NCBI GenBank assembly: GCA_017531505.1
Contig: JAFXKX010000009.1
Location: forward strand, 80,154-144,153
Source of the DNA: Clostridia bacterium
Lineage (GTDB): Bacteria > Bacillota > Clostridia > Christensenellales > Christensenellaceae
DNA length: 64,000 nt
Direction of reading: 5' to 3'
Shown here: positions 51,861-61,682 of the stretch, in pieces
Layout of the letters: the number at the start of each line of letters is the position of its first letter
Position numbering within the stretch: the stretch's first letter is position 1
Made by a program: the position numbers and the translations under genes
Notes under the pieces: generated by a model
What the model was told of the DNA's origin: nothing
Database searches by the model: none
The model's input: the letters and a program-made list of their open reading frames with translations, nothing else

Positions 51861-54485
51861 TTACTTATTCAGAACTACTGCGTGTGCAGCTGCCAATCTT
51901 GCGATCGGTACTCTGAAGGGAGAGCAGGATACATAGGTCAAGCCGATGTTGTGGCAGAAGATAACGGTGGAAGGATCGCCGCCGTGCTCACCGCAGATAC
52001 CCAGCTTGATGTTGGGGCGAGTCTGCTTACCGAGCTTAGCAGCCATTTCTACCAGTTTGCCAACGCCTTCCTGGTCCAGCTTCTGGAAAGGATCGGACTC
52101 ATAGATCTTGTTGTCATAGTATGCATCCAAGAACTTGCCTGCGTCGTCTCTGGAGAAGCCGAAGGTCATCTGAGTCAGGTCATTGGTACCGAAGGAGAAG
52201 AATTCAGCTTCCTTAGCGATTTCATCAGCCATCAGAGCAGCTCTGGGGATTTCGATCATGGTGCCTACTTTGTATTCCATTTCAACGCCATTTTCCTTCA
52301 GAACTTCTTCTGCAACAGCTACTACATAATCCTTAACGAACTTCAATTCTTTCAGTTCGCCTACGAGAGGAATCATGATTTCGGGAACGATGGTTTCGCC
52401 GGTTCCCTTCTGTACGTTTACAGCAGCTTCCATGATAGCTCTTGCCTGCATCTTAGCGATTTCAGGATAGGTTACAGCCAGACGGCAGCCTCTGTGGCCC
52501 ATCATGGGGTTGAACTCGTGCAGACCTTCGATAGTGGTCTTGAGTTCTTCATAGGTCAGGCCCATTTCAACAGCCAGAGCCTTGATATCTTCTTCTGCAG
52601 TGGGTACGAACTCATGCAGCGGAGGATCCAGCAGACGGATGGTTACGGGCAAGCCCTTCATAGCCTTGAAGATACCTTCAAAGTCGCCTCTCTGCATGGG
52701 CAGCAGCTTAGCCAGAGCATTTTCTCTCTGTTCAACGGTCTTGGAAACGATCATCTCACGGATAGCAGCGATTCTGTCTTCAGCAAAGAACATGTGCTCG
52801 GTACGGGTCAGACCAATACCCTGAGCGCCAAATGCGACTGCCTGAGCTGCATCTTCGGGAGAGTCAGCGTTTGCACGAACCTGCATGGTTCTGATTTCAT
52901 CAGCCCAGCCCATAACGGTTTCGAAGTCGCCGGTGATCTGAGCTTCTACGGTCTTGATGCTTTCAGCATATACGTTACCGGTGCTGCCGTCGAGGGAGAT
53001 TGCATCGCCTTCAACGAGTACTCTGCCATCGGGCAGGGTCATGGTCTTAGTTTCTTCGTTAATAATAACTTCGCCGCAACCAGCTACACAGCAGGTACCC
53101 ATACCTCTTGCAACTACTGCTGCGTGAGAGGTTCTGCCGCCTCTTGCGGTCAGGATACCTTCGGATACGTGCATACCTTCGATGTCTTCAGGAGAAGTTT
53201 CCTGACGGCACAGAACGATCTTTTCGCCTCTTTCCTTAGCAGCAACTGCATCTTCAGCGGTGAAGTAAATAACACCGGATGCAGCACCGGGGGAAGCGGG
53301 CAAGCCCTTAGCAACAGCCTTAGCTGCCTTCAGAGCTGCAGCATCAAACTGCGGGTGCAGCAAAGAGTCGAGCTGGCCGGGTTCTACCTTGAGGATAGCC
53401 TGTTCCTTGGTCAGTCTGCCTTCAGCTACCAGGTCAACAGCGATCTTGAGAGCAGCGGGAGCGGTTCTCTTACCGTTTCTGGTCTGCAGCATGAACAGTT
53501 TGCCACCTTCGATGGTGAATTCCATATCCTGCATATCGGAATAGTGATCTTCCAGGGTCTGTGCGATGTTAACGAACTGCTCGTAAACTTCGGGCATGGT
53601 TTCGCTCAGGGAAGAGATGGGCTGGGGAGTTCTGATACCAGCTACTACGTCTTCGCCCTGTGCGTTCATCAGATATTCGCCGTACAGTCTCTTTTCGCCG
53701 GTAGCGGGGTCTCTGGTGAATGCAACGCCGGTGCCGCAGTCATCGCCCATATTACCAAATACCATGGACTGTACGTTTACTGCAGTACCCCAGCTGCTGG
53801 GGATGTCGTTCAGTCTTCTGTAAACGATTGCTCTGGGGTTGTCCCAAGAACGGAATACAGCCTTAACTGCTTCGATCAACTGTACTTTAGCATCCTGGGG
53901 GAATTCTACGCCCAGTTCCTTCTTGTACAGTTCTTTATAGTTTGCTACAACTGCCTTCAGGTCTTCAGCGTCCAGTTCAGTATCCTGCTTAACGCCCTTA
54001 GCTTCTTTTGCAGCATCCAGGATTGCTTCGAATTTAGCCTTTTCAACACCCATTACGACGTCAGAGAACATCTGGATGAAACGACGATAGCTGTCATAAG
54101 CAAAACGGGGGTTCTGAGTCTTGTTAGCAACGCCTTCTACAGCGATGTCATTCAGACCGAGGTTGAGGATGGTGTCCATCATACCGGGCATGGATGCTCT
54201 TGCACCGGAACGAACAGATACCAGGAAGGGGTTCTCGGGATCACCGAACTTCTTGCCGGCGATTTCTTCGGTCTTTGCGATAGCCTCGTTGATCTGCTCG
54301 ATGATTTCATCGGAGATAGTCTGGCCATCTTCATAGTACTTGGTGCAAGCTTCGGTAGTGATGGTGAAGCCCTGGGGTACGGGCAGACCGATCTTGGTCA
54401 TTTCAGCCAGGTTTGCACCTTTACCGCCCAGCAGGTTACGCATGGTAGCATCGCCTTCGCTGAACATGTAAACATACTTGTACAT
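51861..54485 (-). CDS. ppdK: Pyruvate, phosphate dikinase
   Basis: PPDK interconverts phosphoenolpyruvate, AMP and pyrophosphate with pyruvate, ATP and phosphate; in anaerobes it often runs in the glycolytic direction. The 874-residue protein has the nucleotide-binding domain (about 1-340, SVRSGARASMPGMMDT), the swivelling phosphohistidine domain with His454 in GGRTSHAAVVAR, and the C-terminal PEP/pyruvate TIM barrel with FGTNDLTQMTFGFSRDD and GICGEHGGD. AAGGAGG stands six bases before the ATG, and it has its own promoter and terminator. The usual bacterial regulatory gene (yqfL-type) is not adjacent. Confidence 0.97.
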   Translation of the reverse strand: MYKYVYMFSEGDATMRNLLGGKGANLAEMTKIGLPVPQGFTITTEACTKYYEDGQTISDEIIEQINEAIAKTEEIAGKKFGDPENPFLVSVRSGARASMPGMMDTILNLGLNDIAVEGVANKTQNPRFAYDSYRRFIQMFSDVVMGVEKAKFEAILDAAKEAKGVKQDTELDAEDLKAVVANYKELYKKELGVEFPQDAKVQLIEAVKAVFRSWDNPRAIVYRRLNDIPSSWGTAVNVQSMVFGNMGDDCGTGVAFTRDPATGEKRLYGEYLMNAQGEDVVAGIRTPQPISSLSETMPEVYEQFVNIAQTLEDHYSDMQDMEFTIEGGKLFMLQTRNGKRTAPAALKIAVDLVAEGRLTKEQAILKVEPGQLDSLLHPQFDAAALKAAKAVAKGLPASPGAASGVIYFTAEDAVAAKERGEKIVLCRQETSPEDIEGMHVSEGILTARGGRTSHAAVVARGMGTCCVAGCGEVIINEETKTMTLPDGRVLVEGDAISLDGSTGNVYAESIKTVEAQITGDFETVMGWADEIRTMQVRANADSPEDAAQAVAFGAQGIGLTRTEHMFFAEDRIAAIREMIVSKTVEQRENALAKLLPMQRGDFEGIFKAMKGLPVTIRLLDPPLHEFVPTAEEDIKALAVEMGLTYEELKTTIEGLHEFNPMMGHRGCRLAVTYPEIAKMQARAIMEAAVNVQKGTGETIVPEIMIPLVGELKELKFVKDYVVAVAEEVLKENGVEMEYKVGTMIEIPRAALMADEIAKEAEFFSFGTNDLTQMTFGFSRDDAGKFLDAYYDNKIYESDPFQKLDQEGVGKLVEMAAKLGKQTRPNIKLGICGEHGGDPSTVIFCHNIGLTYVSCSPFRVPIARLAAAHAVVLNK

Positions 54486-54555
54486 TGTATTTCCTCCTTA
54501 AAGTTGTTCTGAATAGTTTAGTAACAATAGAGTTTCTTATAATATCCAGTTAAAA

Positions 54556-54584
54556 ATTATACAGTATTTTACCTGCAATGACAA
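54556..54584 (-). promoter_or_regulatory. Sigma-A promoter for ppdK
   Basis: Minus strand: -35 TTGTCA (54584-54579), 17-base spacer, -10 TATAAT (54561-54556), giving a leader of about 65 bases before the start codon. Confidence 0.8.
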
Positions 54585-54628
54585 TAGAAAAATATTGAAT
54601 TTAACCGATAAAGTAGCAAAAAAACTCT

Positions 54629-55330
54629 TTAATGCAGCAAAGAAAGTGTCTTGGGTTCGCTTTCCAGACTGCTGCGCAGCCATCGTATGCCGAGATTATA
54701 GAAATCTTTGTCATATGACAACTCTGTCGTGTGAATATTTTTGGAAGGTGTATGCAATATTCCGGCGATCATTTCTATATACTGAGGCGGCACTTTTTCG
54801 CCTGTGCAATGCTCGCAGACCACACCGCCCGCCGCAATATTTATCTTTGTTGCAGGTTCGCTGCCACACAGTACACACGCATCCAGCATAGGCCGCAGTC
54901 CTTGGATATCCAGCATTTTATATACAAAAAAAAGCAGTACCTTTTTATGATCGCTGCCGTTTGCCAAGGCATACAACGCCCCGGCCAACAGAGCAAACAA
55001 CCGTCCGTTGGGTTCCGCCGGCATGACCGTTTTTTCACAGATCTCCAACAACAGCAATGCCGTCATCAAGGCATTCATATTTTTACGGATATCATAAAAA
55101 TTCGTTTTGGGGACCGCCTGCGTAATATAATATCTGCCATCTTTGATATGAAAGGCATATTCCGCGCAGCACAACACATCACTGGCTGCCAGCAGAGAAC
55201 TTGCCGGTTTGCGGCACCCCCGCGCCAATGCATCGATCCTGCCCCATTCTCTCGAGAACAGTGTCAGCATCTTGTCATTTTCTTTATAATTCGATGCACG
55301 TAATACGATGCAAAGCGACGAATTGGCCAT
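54629..55330 (-). CDS. recO: DNA repair protein RecO
   Basis: RecO helps load RecA in the RecFOR recombination path. The 233-residue protein has an N-terminal OB fold (CIVLRASNYKENDKMLTLFSREWGRIDALARG) and a C-terminal helical part with a zinc-like CVLCGSEP and VVCEHC pair. The ATG at 55330 follows the tiny yqzL gene by four bases; the ribosome site GGAGAAAG is 12 bases upstream inside yqzL's end. Order era-yqzL-recO is conserved in Bacillota. Confidence 0.92.
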   Translation of the reverse strand: MANSSLCIVLRASNYKENDKMLTLFSREWGRIDALARGCRKPASSLLAASDVLCCAEYAFHIKDGRYYITQAVPKTNFYDIRKNMNALMTALLLLEICEKTVMPAEPNGRLFALLAGALYALANGSDHKKVLLFFVYKMLDIQGLRPMLDACVLCGSEPATKINIAAGGVVCEHCTGEKVPPQYIEMIAGILHTPSKNIHTTELSYDKDFYNLGIRWLRSSLESEPKTLSLLH

Positions 55331-55334
55331 ACAG

Positions 55335-55442
55335 CTATCTTTCTCCTTTGTAATCCACTTCGCCGCACAATTCTTTGTACAGCAAATAATAGCGTATTTC
55401 TCCCGTACCGCAAAACAACGCAAATACCGTATCCTTTAGCAT
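55335..55442 (-). CDS. yqzL: YqzL-like small protein
   Basis: This 35-residue protein reads MLKDTVFALFCGTGEIRYYL then LYKELCGEVDYKGER and matches the YqzL family (short proteins found between era and recO in Bacillota). The ATG has a perfect GGAGG seven bases upstream. Its stop TAG precedes recO by four bases. The function of the family is unknown. It is too short for typical gene finders, so it is easily missed. Confidence 0.8.
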   Translation of the reverse strand: MLKDTVFALFCGTGEIRYYLLYKELCGEVDYKGER

Positions 55443-55508
55443 ATCTGAGCCTCCGATCGTATATTTGCAGTTAGTCTGCCTCAACGCAGTTTTTGTAAAA
55501 CAGGCAAT

Positions 55509-56396
55509 TTATTCTTCTTTGCGATATCCCAATTCCTTCAGCATGTGCCCGGAATTACGCCAATCCTCTTTGACTTTTACAAATACCTGCAGGAAAACCT
55601 TGGTACCAAACAACACTTCCAGATCCATTCTCGCCTGAGAGGCGATTTTTTTGAGCATAGCGCCCTTTTTGCCAATGATGATCCCTTTATGAGAATCCCG
55701 CTCACAAACAATCACAGCGCTTACTTCTGTCAGGTTATCCAGTTCTTCCACCTTTTCGATATCGATACCGATACCGTGGGGAATCTCATCCCGCAGATTG
55801 AGCAGCGCTTTTTCGCGTATCAATTCCGCTGCAATAAAGCGTTCCGGCTTATCCGTCACCATATCCTCGGGATAAAACATAGGGCCGGGAATCAAGTGTT
55901 TTACGATCTCTTTTTCCAGTTGCACCAAGCCATCTCCCTGCATTGCCGATATCTCGATCTGCTGCTTGGGCGAAATGTCCAGTCCATGCAATACTTTACG
56001 GATATTCTGCAGCATATCATCATTCACGGCATCCACTTTATTGATGACCACCATCAGATTGCCGTTGCGTAATCTCTGCAGAATTTCCTTATCCCGCTCA
56101 CCGACGCCGACTTTCGCATCGATCAGCAGCAATGTCAGGTCTACATCCCTGTTCGCCTCATATGCGGTTTTTACCATATATTCGCCCAATTTATTTTTGG
56201 GCACATGAATACCGGGGGTATCCAAGAAAATGATCTGGTAGTCTTTTCTCGTCAATATGCCCGTTACTTTGTTGCGGGTCGTCTGCGCTTTTTGCGTAGC
56301 AATGGCGATTTTCTGCCCTACCAGTGCGTTCATCAGCGTAGATTTCCCTACATTGGGGCTGCCCATGATCGATACAAATCCGGATCTGAACTCCAT
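55509..56396 (-). CDS. era: GTPase Era
   Basis: Era is an essential GTPase that binds 16S rRNA and helps assemble the small ribosomal subunit. The 295-residue protein has G1 GSPNVGKST, G3 DTPGIH, G4 NKVD and a C-terminal KH domain with the GKKGAMLKKI motif. The ATG at 56396 is one base after the ybeY stop region (AGGTGG six bases upstream). It stands between ybeY and yqzL; the dgkA and cdd genes often found between ybeY and era in Bacillota are absent. Confidence 0.97.
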   Translation of the reverse strand: MEFRSGFVSIMGSPNVGKSTLMNALVGQKIAIATQKAQTTRNKVTGILTRKDYQIIFLDTPGIHVPKNKLGEYMVKTAYEANRDVDLTLLLIDAKVGVGERDKEILQRLRNGNLMVVINKVDAVNDDMLQNIRKVLHGLDISPKQQIEISAMQGDGLVQLEKEIVKHLIPGPMFYPEDMVTDKPERFIAAELIREKALLNLRDEIPHGIGIDIEKVEELDNLTEVSAVIVCERDSHKGIIIGKKGAMLKKIASQARMDLEVLFGTKVFLQVFVKVKEDWRNSGHMLKELGYRKEE

Positions 56397-56397
56397 A

Positions 56398-56910
56398 TCA
56401 ATCCACCTGCTTTCTGCCCAATGCAATGCGCTGTTTCTCACGCATGATCTTTTCATCCTCCGGGTCGATATGATCGTATCCCATCAGATGCAGCATACCG
56501 TGTACCGTCAAAAAGCATAATTCCTCACACAGTGTATTGCCGTATTCTTCCGCCTGACTCTTTGCACGATCCACAGAAATATAGATCTCGCCCAAAAAGA
56601 TCTCGCGTCCGTCTTCGCTCAGTTCCGGGCTCAGTCCTTCCATCAATGCTTCATTCAAAGGCTTATCCAGATCGTTTGCCGGAAAAGAAATAACGTCTGT
56701 AGGTGCATCTACCTGACGGTATTCCCGATTCATCTGATGAATGAATGCATTGTCTGCCAATACGATCTGTGCTTCAAACGACAGTATGCCTTCCAGCGCC
56801 GCGGCCGTTTTTGCAGCCTTCTCCATAGGCTTGCAAAACTGCTTGTATTCTTTCTTTCTCGATACCAATCCTTCTTCAAATTGTACCAGATGTTTTTTTC
56901 TAAAAATCAT
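56398..56910 (-). CDS. ybeY: Endoribonuclease YbeY
   Basis: YbeY is a zinc-dependent endoribonuclease for rRNA maturation and ribosome quality control. The 170-residue protein has the zinc motif HGMLHLMGYDH (three histidines) and the preceding TDVISFP. The start at 56910 overlaps the pgpH stop by four bases. It continues into era with no gap, so translation of pgpH-ybeY-era is likely coupled. Confidence 0.95.
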   Translation of the reverse strand: MIFRKKHLVQFEEGLVSRKKEYKQFCKPMEKAAKTAAALEGILSFEAQIVLADNAFIHQMNREYRQVDAPTDVISFPANDLDKPLNEALMEGLSPELSEDGREIFLGEIYISVDRAKSQAEEYGNTLCEELCFLTVHGMLHLMGYDHIDPEDEKIMREKQRIALGRKQVD

Positions 56911-59078
56911 GCGTTTCCCTTATTTGCTTCTTTCTCTTTATCCTGCGGATACAGTATCCGTTCATGGCGTTGTCCTACAAAAATTGCTGTAAATGCATCG
57001 ATGATCAAATTCAGATCTCTGCGGGTAAGAGGACATTCGTCAAATTCCCCTTCGTCATATTTGCTCTTGATCAGCTGCGCGATCTGTTCGCGTAAATCCG
57101 GTGCGGATGCGGCCTTTTTTGCACGGATCGCCGCCTCGGTGATATCTGCCATCATCAGCACACCTGCCTCTTTGGTCTGCGGTTTTTTACCGGGATAGCG
57201 GAAGTCTTTTTCATCCACTTCTCCCTGCTGCTTTGCCATGTAGTAGAAATACCCTACCACACTGTCGCCGTGATGCTGGCTGATGATCTCAATCGCTTTT
57301 TGCGGCAAACCGCTCTGCGCCACCAGACGCATACCGTCACGCACATGTTTGCGGATGATCAACGCACTTTCCTTGGGTTTCATCTGATCGTGCGGATTCG
57401 GAATATTGATCTGGTTTTCCTTGAACATCAAGGGGTCTTCCAGTTTACCGACATCGTGATAATATGCCGCCACACGGGTCAGCAGCGCATCGGCACCCAC
57501 AGCCTCTGCGCCTGCCTCTGCCAGATTTGCCACCATAATGCTGTGATGATATGTACCGGGGGCCTCTACCATCAATTTGCGCAGCAGCGGGCGAGACGGG
57601 TCCGTCAGTTCCAATAGTTTGGACGGAGTCACTACCGAGAACATCGTTTCCCAGATAGGTAAAATGCCTACTGTCATAAAGCCGGATACCAGACCGCTGG
57701 CCAATGCATAACACACGGCAGCAAAATGATCTCTCAACCCAAAACCGTTGAGCACGCCGTAACTCATATACATCAATGCAGAAAGGGCTCCTGCCGCAAG
57801 ACCTGCAATGATATACTCAGACCGTTTCTGCTTTGTTTTGAGCAGCAATACAGAGGTCACAGATCCCAATACGCCTGCAGTCAACTGACGCAGTACCTGC
57901 TCGTCAAAGAACATCGCATCCTGCGGTGCCATTACAAATGCCACTACAAAGCTGGCAAATACACCGTAGAAAATCGCTGTATTTCTCTCGAGTACCACTG
58001 CCGCCAGAATGCTGACAATAAACACAGGGCATACCCGCTGATCGATTCTGCGGCACACCAGCGCCACCAGCACGATCAGCACCGTCATGGTCACGATCTG
58101 CATCATTATTTTCTTATTTTCATACAGGCTGCGATCGACAGTGATCGCAAAAATAACACCGGCTGCAAATACCGCCGCCATAATAGACGCACCGGAGAAC
58201 CACCGGGTCATGCGGTTGGAACTTTCGTCCAGCAGACCCAGCTGCTTGATCAGCTGCAGTTGTGCTTCTGATATGAGTTCGCCCTCACGGACGATGTTCT
58301 GCCCCTTCTTATAGGTCACTTCTTCTACAGCAGCAGCCGCTTCTTCCTTTGCTTTTTCTGTTTCAAACTGGTTATATTGGCGATTTGCCTTCAGGGTATT
58401 CTGTACCACATTATGCGCCAGACTTGCTTCCTCAATAGAAAAGTCCTCATTTTCTACAAATTGCGCACGGATATCCTCCACAGCACCCGCTACTTCTTCT
58501 TCCATCAGGCCTCCTACCAACACATTGCGTGTACTCTCGACCGTTTCCTGACGAAGTTTTTCCAATTGTGATGCGCTCATGGATGCTACCGTATACAGGT
58601 TCTGCTCTGTGATATATTCCGGAATTTTGACTCCGTCTGTCAGAACAGCCGCATTCGTCTTGAAGAAGTCTTCCCAGTTCACCGCCGCAAAGTTGGGCGC
58701 CACCTCCATCGGATTGGCGGAAACATACAGGCTCTGCGCTTTCTGACGGATCTGCTCAAAGGCAGAGAATACCTCGATGATATCCTGCTCGACCTGCTGG
58801 GTAACCTCTTCATGGATATCATAAATGGGCGCCACCTTCTGCTTTGCTTCTTCGCGGAGCAGGTTGGTGGAATATTCATCTACCACATCTTTGCTCGCCA
58901 CGATATCGGCATCGGATACGCTGCCTACTTCAAATGCATGGGTCTCCGGCATCGTGCTGACCACACCCATGGTCACACAGAATACATACAAAATAACATA
59001 CATCACTATCGGGATAGCATGTTTGATATTTCTCCGCATCCACACAATCCTGCGTAATTTTTCACGTTCGGTATGCAT
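56907..59078 (-). CDS. pgpH: 7TM-HD cyclic-di-AMP phosphodiesterase PgpH family
   Basis: PgpH degrades cyclic di-AMP, a regulator of potassium and turgor. The 723-residue protein has an N-terminal TM helix, a large extracellular domain (about 45-280), seven TM helices (about 290-490), and a cytosolic HD domain with YHHSIMVANLAE, AAYYHDVGKLEDP and ISQHHGD. I chose the ATG at 59078 because GGAG lies six bases upstream; earlier starts (up to 59123, overlapping phoH) lack it. In the conserved phoH-pgpH-ybeY-era order. Confidence 0.93.
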   Translation of the reverse strand: MHTEREKLRRIVWMRRNIKHAIPIVMYVILYVFCVTMGVVSTMPETHAFEVGSVSDADIVASKDVVDEYSTNLLREEAKQKVAPIYDIHEEVTQQVEQDIIEVFSAFEQIRQKAQSLYVSANPMEVAPNFAAVNWEDFFKTNAAVLTDGVKIPEYITEQNLYTVASMSASQLEKLRQETVESTRNVLVGGLMEEEVAGAVEDIRAQFVENEDFSIEEASLAHNVVQNTLKANRQYNQFETEKAKEEAAAAVEEVTYKKGQNIVREGELISEAQLQLIKQLGLLDESSNRMTRWFSGASIMAAVFAAGVIFAITVDRSLYENKKIMMQIVTMTVLIVLVALVCRRIDQRVCPVFIVSILAAVVLERNTAIFYGVFASFVVAFVMAPQDAMFFDEQVLRQLTAGVLGSVTSVLLLKTKQKRSEYIIAGLAAGALSALMYMSYGVLNGFGLRDHFAAVCYALASGLVSGFMTVGILPIWETMFSVVTPSKLLELTDPSRPLLRKLMVEAPGTYHHSIMVANLAEAGAEAVGADALLTRVAAYYHDVGKLEDPLMFKENQINIPNPHDQMKPKESALIIRKHVRDGMRLVAQSGLPQKAIEIISQHHGDSVVGYFYYMAKQQGEVDEKDFRYPGKKPQTKEAGVLMMADITEAAIRAKKAASAPDLREQIAQLIKSKYDEGEFDECPLTRRDLNLIIDAFTAIFVGQRHERILYPQDKEKEANKGNA

Positions 59079-59119
59079 ACTACACTCCATTCCTACGGGC
59101 CTGTCCACCCGCATGGCTC

Positions 59120-60106
59120 TCACTTTTTACTCTCGTGCTGCTTTTCGTATTTTTCAAAGGCTTTTACTATATCCTTGACCAATTTATGACGCACAACGTC
59201 TTTATTGGTCAGTCTGATCACATCGATCTGCTCGACCTCTGCCAGAATATCCGTAATCCGCTTCAGTCCGGACTTACGCTCCTCCGGCAAGTCGATCTGC
59301 GTAATATCGCCCGTAACCACTACCTTGGAACCTTCACCAAAGCGGGTCAGGAACATCTTCAGCTGCTCCATAGAACAGTTCTGCGCCTCATCCAGTATGA
59401 TAAACGAATCCGACAAAGTGCGGCCGCGCATATATGCCAGCGGAGCCACCTCGATCGTGCCGTTCTCCACCATTTTGTGATATGCATCCGGCCCCATGAA
59501 TTCATAAAGTGCATCGTATAATGGGCGCAGATAGGGGTCTACCTTGCTCTGCAGATCACCCGGCAGGAAGCCCAGTTTTTCTCCCGCTTCCACTGCGGGA
59601 CGTGTCAGGATAATACGCGATACTTGTTTATTTTTCAGTGCCACCACTGCTTTTGCCATTGCAAGATAGGTTTTACCGGTACCGGCAGGTCCGATCGCAA
59701 ATACCACTGTATTCTTGTCAATAGACTCCATATAACGCTTTTGACCAAAGGTGCGGCACTTTACGGGTTTCCCTTTATGGGTAATGGCGACTACACCGGT
59801 CATTGCATCCATGCTGATCACATCTTCTCCATCACCGGCAACGTCCAGCAAATAACTGATCTTGCTTTCGTCGATATAATCGCGCTGCTGATAGAGTTTG
59901 CGCAATTCTTCCAATACCTTCTGCGCAATCGCACATTTATCAAATTCTCCGGAAATAACGGCGGTATTTTCCTTTGATACGATATAGACCCCCGTCTGTT
60001 TCTCGATCTGCCGCAGATTTGCATCCAGATTTCCAAACACTTCCTGCATTTCTTCCAAAGAATCAAATTCTACAATAATCTCTACGTTTGTGCTCTCCAA
60101 AGTCAT
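59120..60106 (-). CDS. phoH: PhoH-like ATPase
   Basis: This 328-residue protein has an N-terminal KH-like region (about 1-110) and a PhoH ATPase core with Walker A GPAGTGKT and Walker B SFIILDEAQN. PhoH-family proteins are linked to ribosome and RNA processing; the exact role is unknown. The ATG at 60106 overlaps the yqfD stop (ATGA), although its GAGG is only one base away; a TTG two codons on (60100) has better spacing. It sits in the ordered yqfC-yqfD-phoH-pgpH block. Confidence 0.93.
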   Translation of the reverse strand: MTLESTNVEIIVEFDSLEEMQEVFGNLDANLRQIEKQTGVYIVSKENTAVISGEFDKCAIAQKVLEELRKLYQQRDYIDESKISYLLDVAGDGEDVISMDAMTGVVAITHKGKPVKCRTFGQKRYMESIDKNTVVFAIGPAGTGKTYLAMAKAVVALKNKQVSRIILTRPAVEAGEKLGFLPGDLQSKVDPYLRPLYDALYEFMGPDAYHKMVENGTIEVAPLAYMRGRTLSDSFIILDEAQNCSMEQLKMFLTRFGEGSKVVVTGDITQIDLPEERKSGLKRITDILAEVEQIDVIRLTNKDVVRHKLVKDIVKAFEKYEKQHESKK

Positions 60107-61302
60107 TCCTCTTTGTATATTCTTTCTGACGTTTCCGTCTGTATCACGTTGACCGGACCTTGCATTCCCAATTCCGTTTGTGCACGCAGTGTACACACAA
60201 CTTTCAGTCCTTCTGCGGTTTGTTCTTCAAATATTTCTATGCTGTAAATATCCGCTGTCTCATCCAGTTCCCGCCGCAGGGATGCATATGCTTCTTCCTG
60301 CAATTCCAACAGAGCCGCGTTCTTTTTTTGCGCAGAATATGCGTATTCTGCCTCCTGCCAAACGATTTTTACGATTTCCAGCGACAACGGACCATTCCTA
60401 CCCATCCGGGCAACCGTTTCCTGTTCACTCAGACTCAGCGAAAACGGATCTTCCCCCTGCAGCACATATTCTCGTCTGCCGATGCGCATACAATACCCCT
60501 GAGCGGTGTTTCCCGTCGGCCGTAAACAACTGATCTGCTCCTCCGTAAGCAATGCCGAATCAACTGCAGTTATCTGTCCTGTTACCGTGCCGGCTGCGTG
60601 CGTCGTGATACAGCGTTCGCCCAACATATAGGTCCCCGCAATAAGCAAGTCGCCTTTTTGTACGCGATCCCCTGCCTGGACCATGGCTTTACCGCTATGC
60701 ACCGTTATTTGCGTAACGACACCATCCCGGGCGGCGTATACCGCGCTTGGTTCGGCCGAGGCGATCTCCGGCGCCTGATACTTCTCCCGCACATCGATCC
60801 GCAATCCCGCCCCATGATATGCCGCATAAGCATAGGATAATTCCGGAAATGCTTCCCACAGGGCTGTTTCTATCTGTTTCAATGCTTCTCTTTTGCGCAG
60901 CCGATACAACTGTATACCGTTTTCTTTTGCCACTTCCCGGATCGCATATTCACTGATGCGTTCGTTTCCCGATACTTCAATATATAAGCAACAGTTTGAT
61001 AAATACAGCATCAGCACCGCTACCGTCAGCAACCCGGCCAACAACACCAGATGCCGTTTCATGGTATGCAGTAATTTCCATGTGCCGCCGATCGTATGCA
61101 CAGCAACACTGCCGCTGCCCGATACTACCTGCTGTAATCTCATAAATTCCCTGCGGCGTACTGTAGCCTGCAGACGGGTATAAGATACGCGTGAAACACC
61201 AATAAGCTCTATTCCCGCCTTTGAAATCCGGAAAAGAGCTTTATCTATATTTGCTGCTTGTATTTCAATAATAGCATATCCCTGTAAAAAAAGCCACAAC
61301 AT
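60103..61302 (-). CDS. yqfD: Sporulation protein YqfD
   Basis: This 399-residue protein has an N-terminal cytosolic section, a TM helix (about 84-104) and a long C-terminal extracytoplasmic part including a hammerhead-like strand segment DGVVTQITVHSGKAMVQAGDRVQKGDLLIAG. YqfD is made in the mother cell under SigE in Bacillus and needed for efficient sporulation. GGGAG stands eight bases before the ATG. It lies 24 bases after yqfC, with which it forms a conserved pair, and supports a spore-forming ancestry. Confidence 0.9.
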   Translation of the reverse strand: MLWLFLQGYAIIEIQAANIDKALFRISKAGIELIGVSRVSYTRLQATVRRREFMRLQQVVSGSGSVAVHTIGGTWKLLHTMKRHLVLLAGLLTVAVLMLYLSNCCLYIEVSGNERISEYAIREVAKENGIQLYRLRKREALKQIETALWEAFPELSYAYAAYHGAGLRIDVREKYQAPEIASAEPSAVYAARDGVVTQITVHSGKAMVQAGDRVQKGDLLIAGTYMLGERCITTHAAGTVTGQITAVDSALLTEEQISCLRPTGNTAQGYCMRIGRREYVLQGEDPFSLSLSEQETVARMGRNGPLSLEIVKIVWQEAEYAYSAQKKNAALLELQEEAYASLRRELDETADIYSIEIFEEQTAEGLKVVCTLRAQTELGMQGPVNVIQTETSERIYKEE

Positions 61303-61326
61303 ATATTATCTCCCTATGCTGCAGTC

Positions 61327-61578
61327 TTATGTCTGAAAGAAAACTTGCCGGATCTGTCCATTTACAGCCATCTGCATCCCATCCATTCGGCAAATACATA
61401 AATCTTCGCCTTGGATATGCAGTTCACCCCAGCTGACTTCCAACTGTATCTGCGTCTGTGTATACATCAAAATACGGTACATCCCCTCCAATACAGCTCC
61501 GGTATGATCCAATATACGCAGCATGGTCCGATGCACATCTGTCTGGGCAGACATACGGTAGGTAACGGTCTGATTCAT
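61327..61578 (-). CDS. yqfC: YabP/YqfC-family sporulation protein
   Basis: This 83-residue protein matches the YabP/YqfC fold: ILDHTGAVLEGMYRILMYTQTQIQLEVSWGELHIQGEDLCI, mainly beta strands. In Bacillus, YqfC partners YqfD during sporulation. The ATG at 61578 has AAAGGAG six bases upstream. It opens the yqfC-recO series, about 50 bases after the terminator of the ribosomal operon. Confidence 0.88.
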   Translation of the reverse strand: MNQTVTYRMSAQTDVHRTMLRILDHTGAVLEGMYRILMYTQTQIQLEVSWGELHIQGEDLCICRMDGMQMAVNGQIRQVFFQT

Positions 61579-61633
61579 CACACACTCCTTTCTTTGGCTT
61601 AATGTATGACCGTACCCCTCCTTTCATACCAAT

Positions 61634-61664
61634 AAAAAAAGAGCAGCGCTTGCTGCTCTTTTTT
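61634..61664 (-). terminator. Intrinsic terminator after rplS
   Basis: Stem GAGCAGC/GCTGCTC (extended by A/T pairs) with a four-base loop and a seven-T run on the minus strand. It closes the rpsP-khpA-rimM-trmD-rplS operon. Confidence 0.95.
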
Positions 61665-61682
61665 ATACGTATCAGGGAGAAT

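Noticed and set aside
51783..54512. A 909-codon open frame on the plus strand opposite ppdK
   Set aside because: It mirrors ppdK's strong codon bias, has no ribosome site, starts in AT-rich intergenic sequence and translates to a Ser/Cys/Phe-rich string with no known fold.
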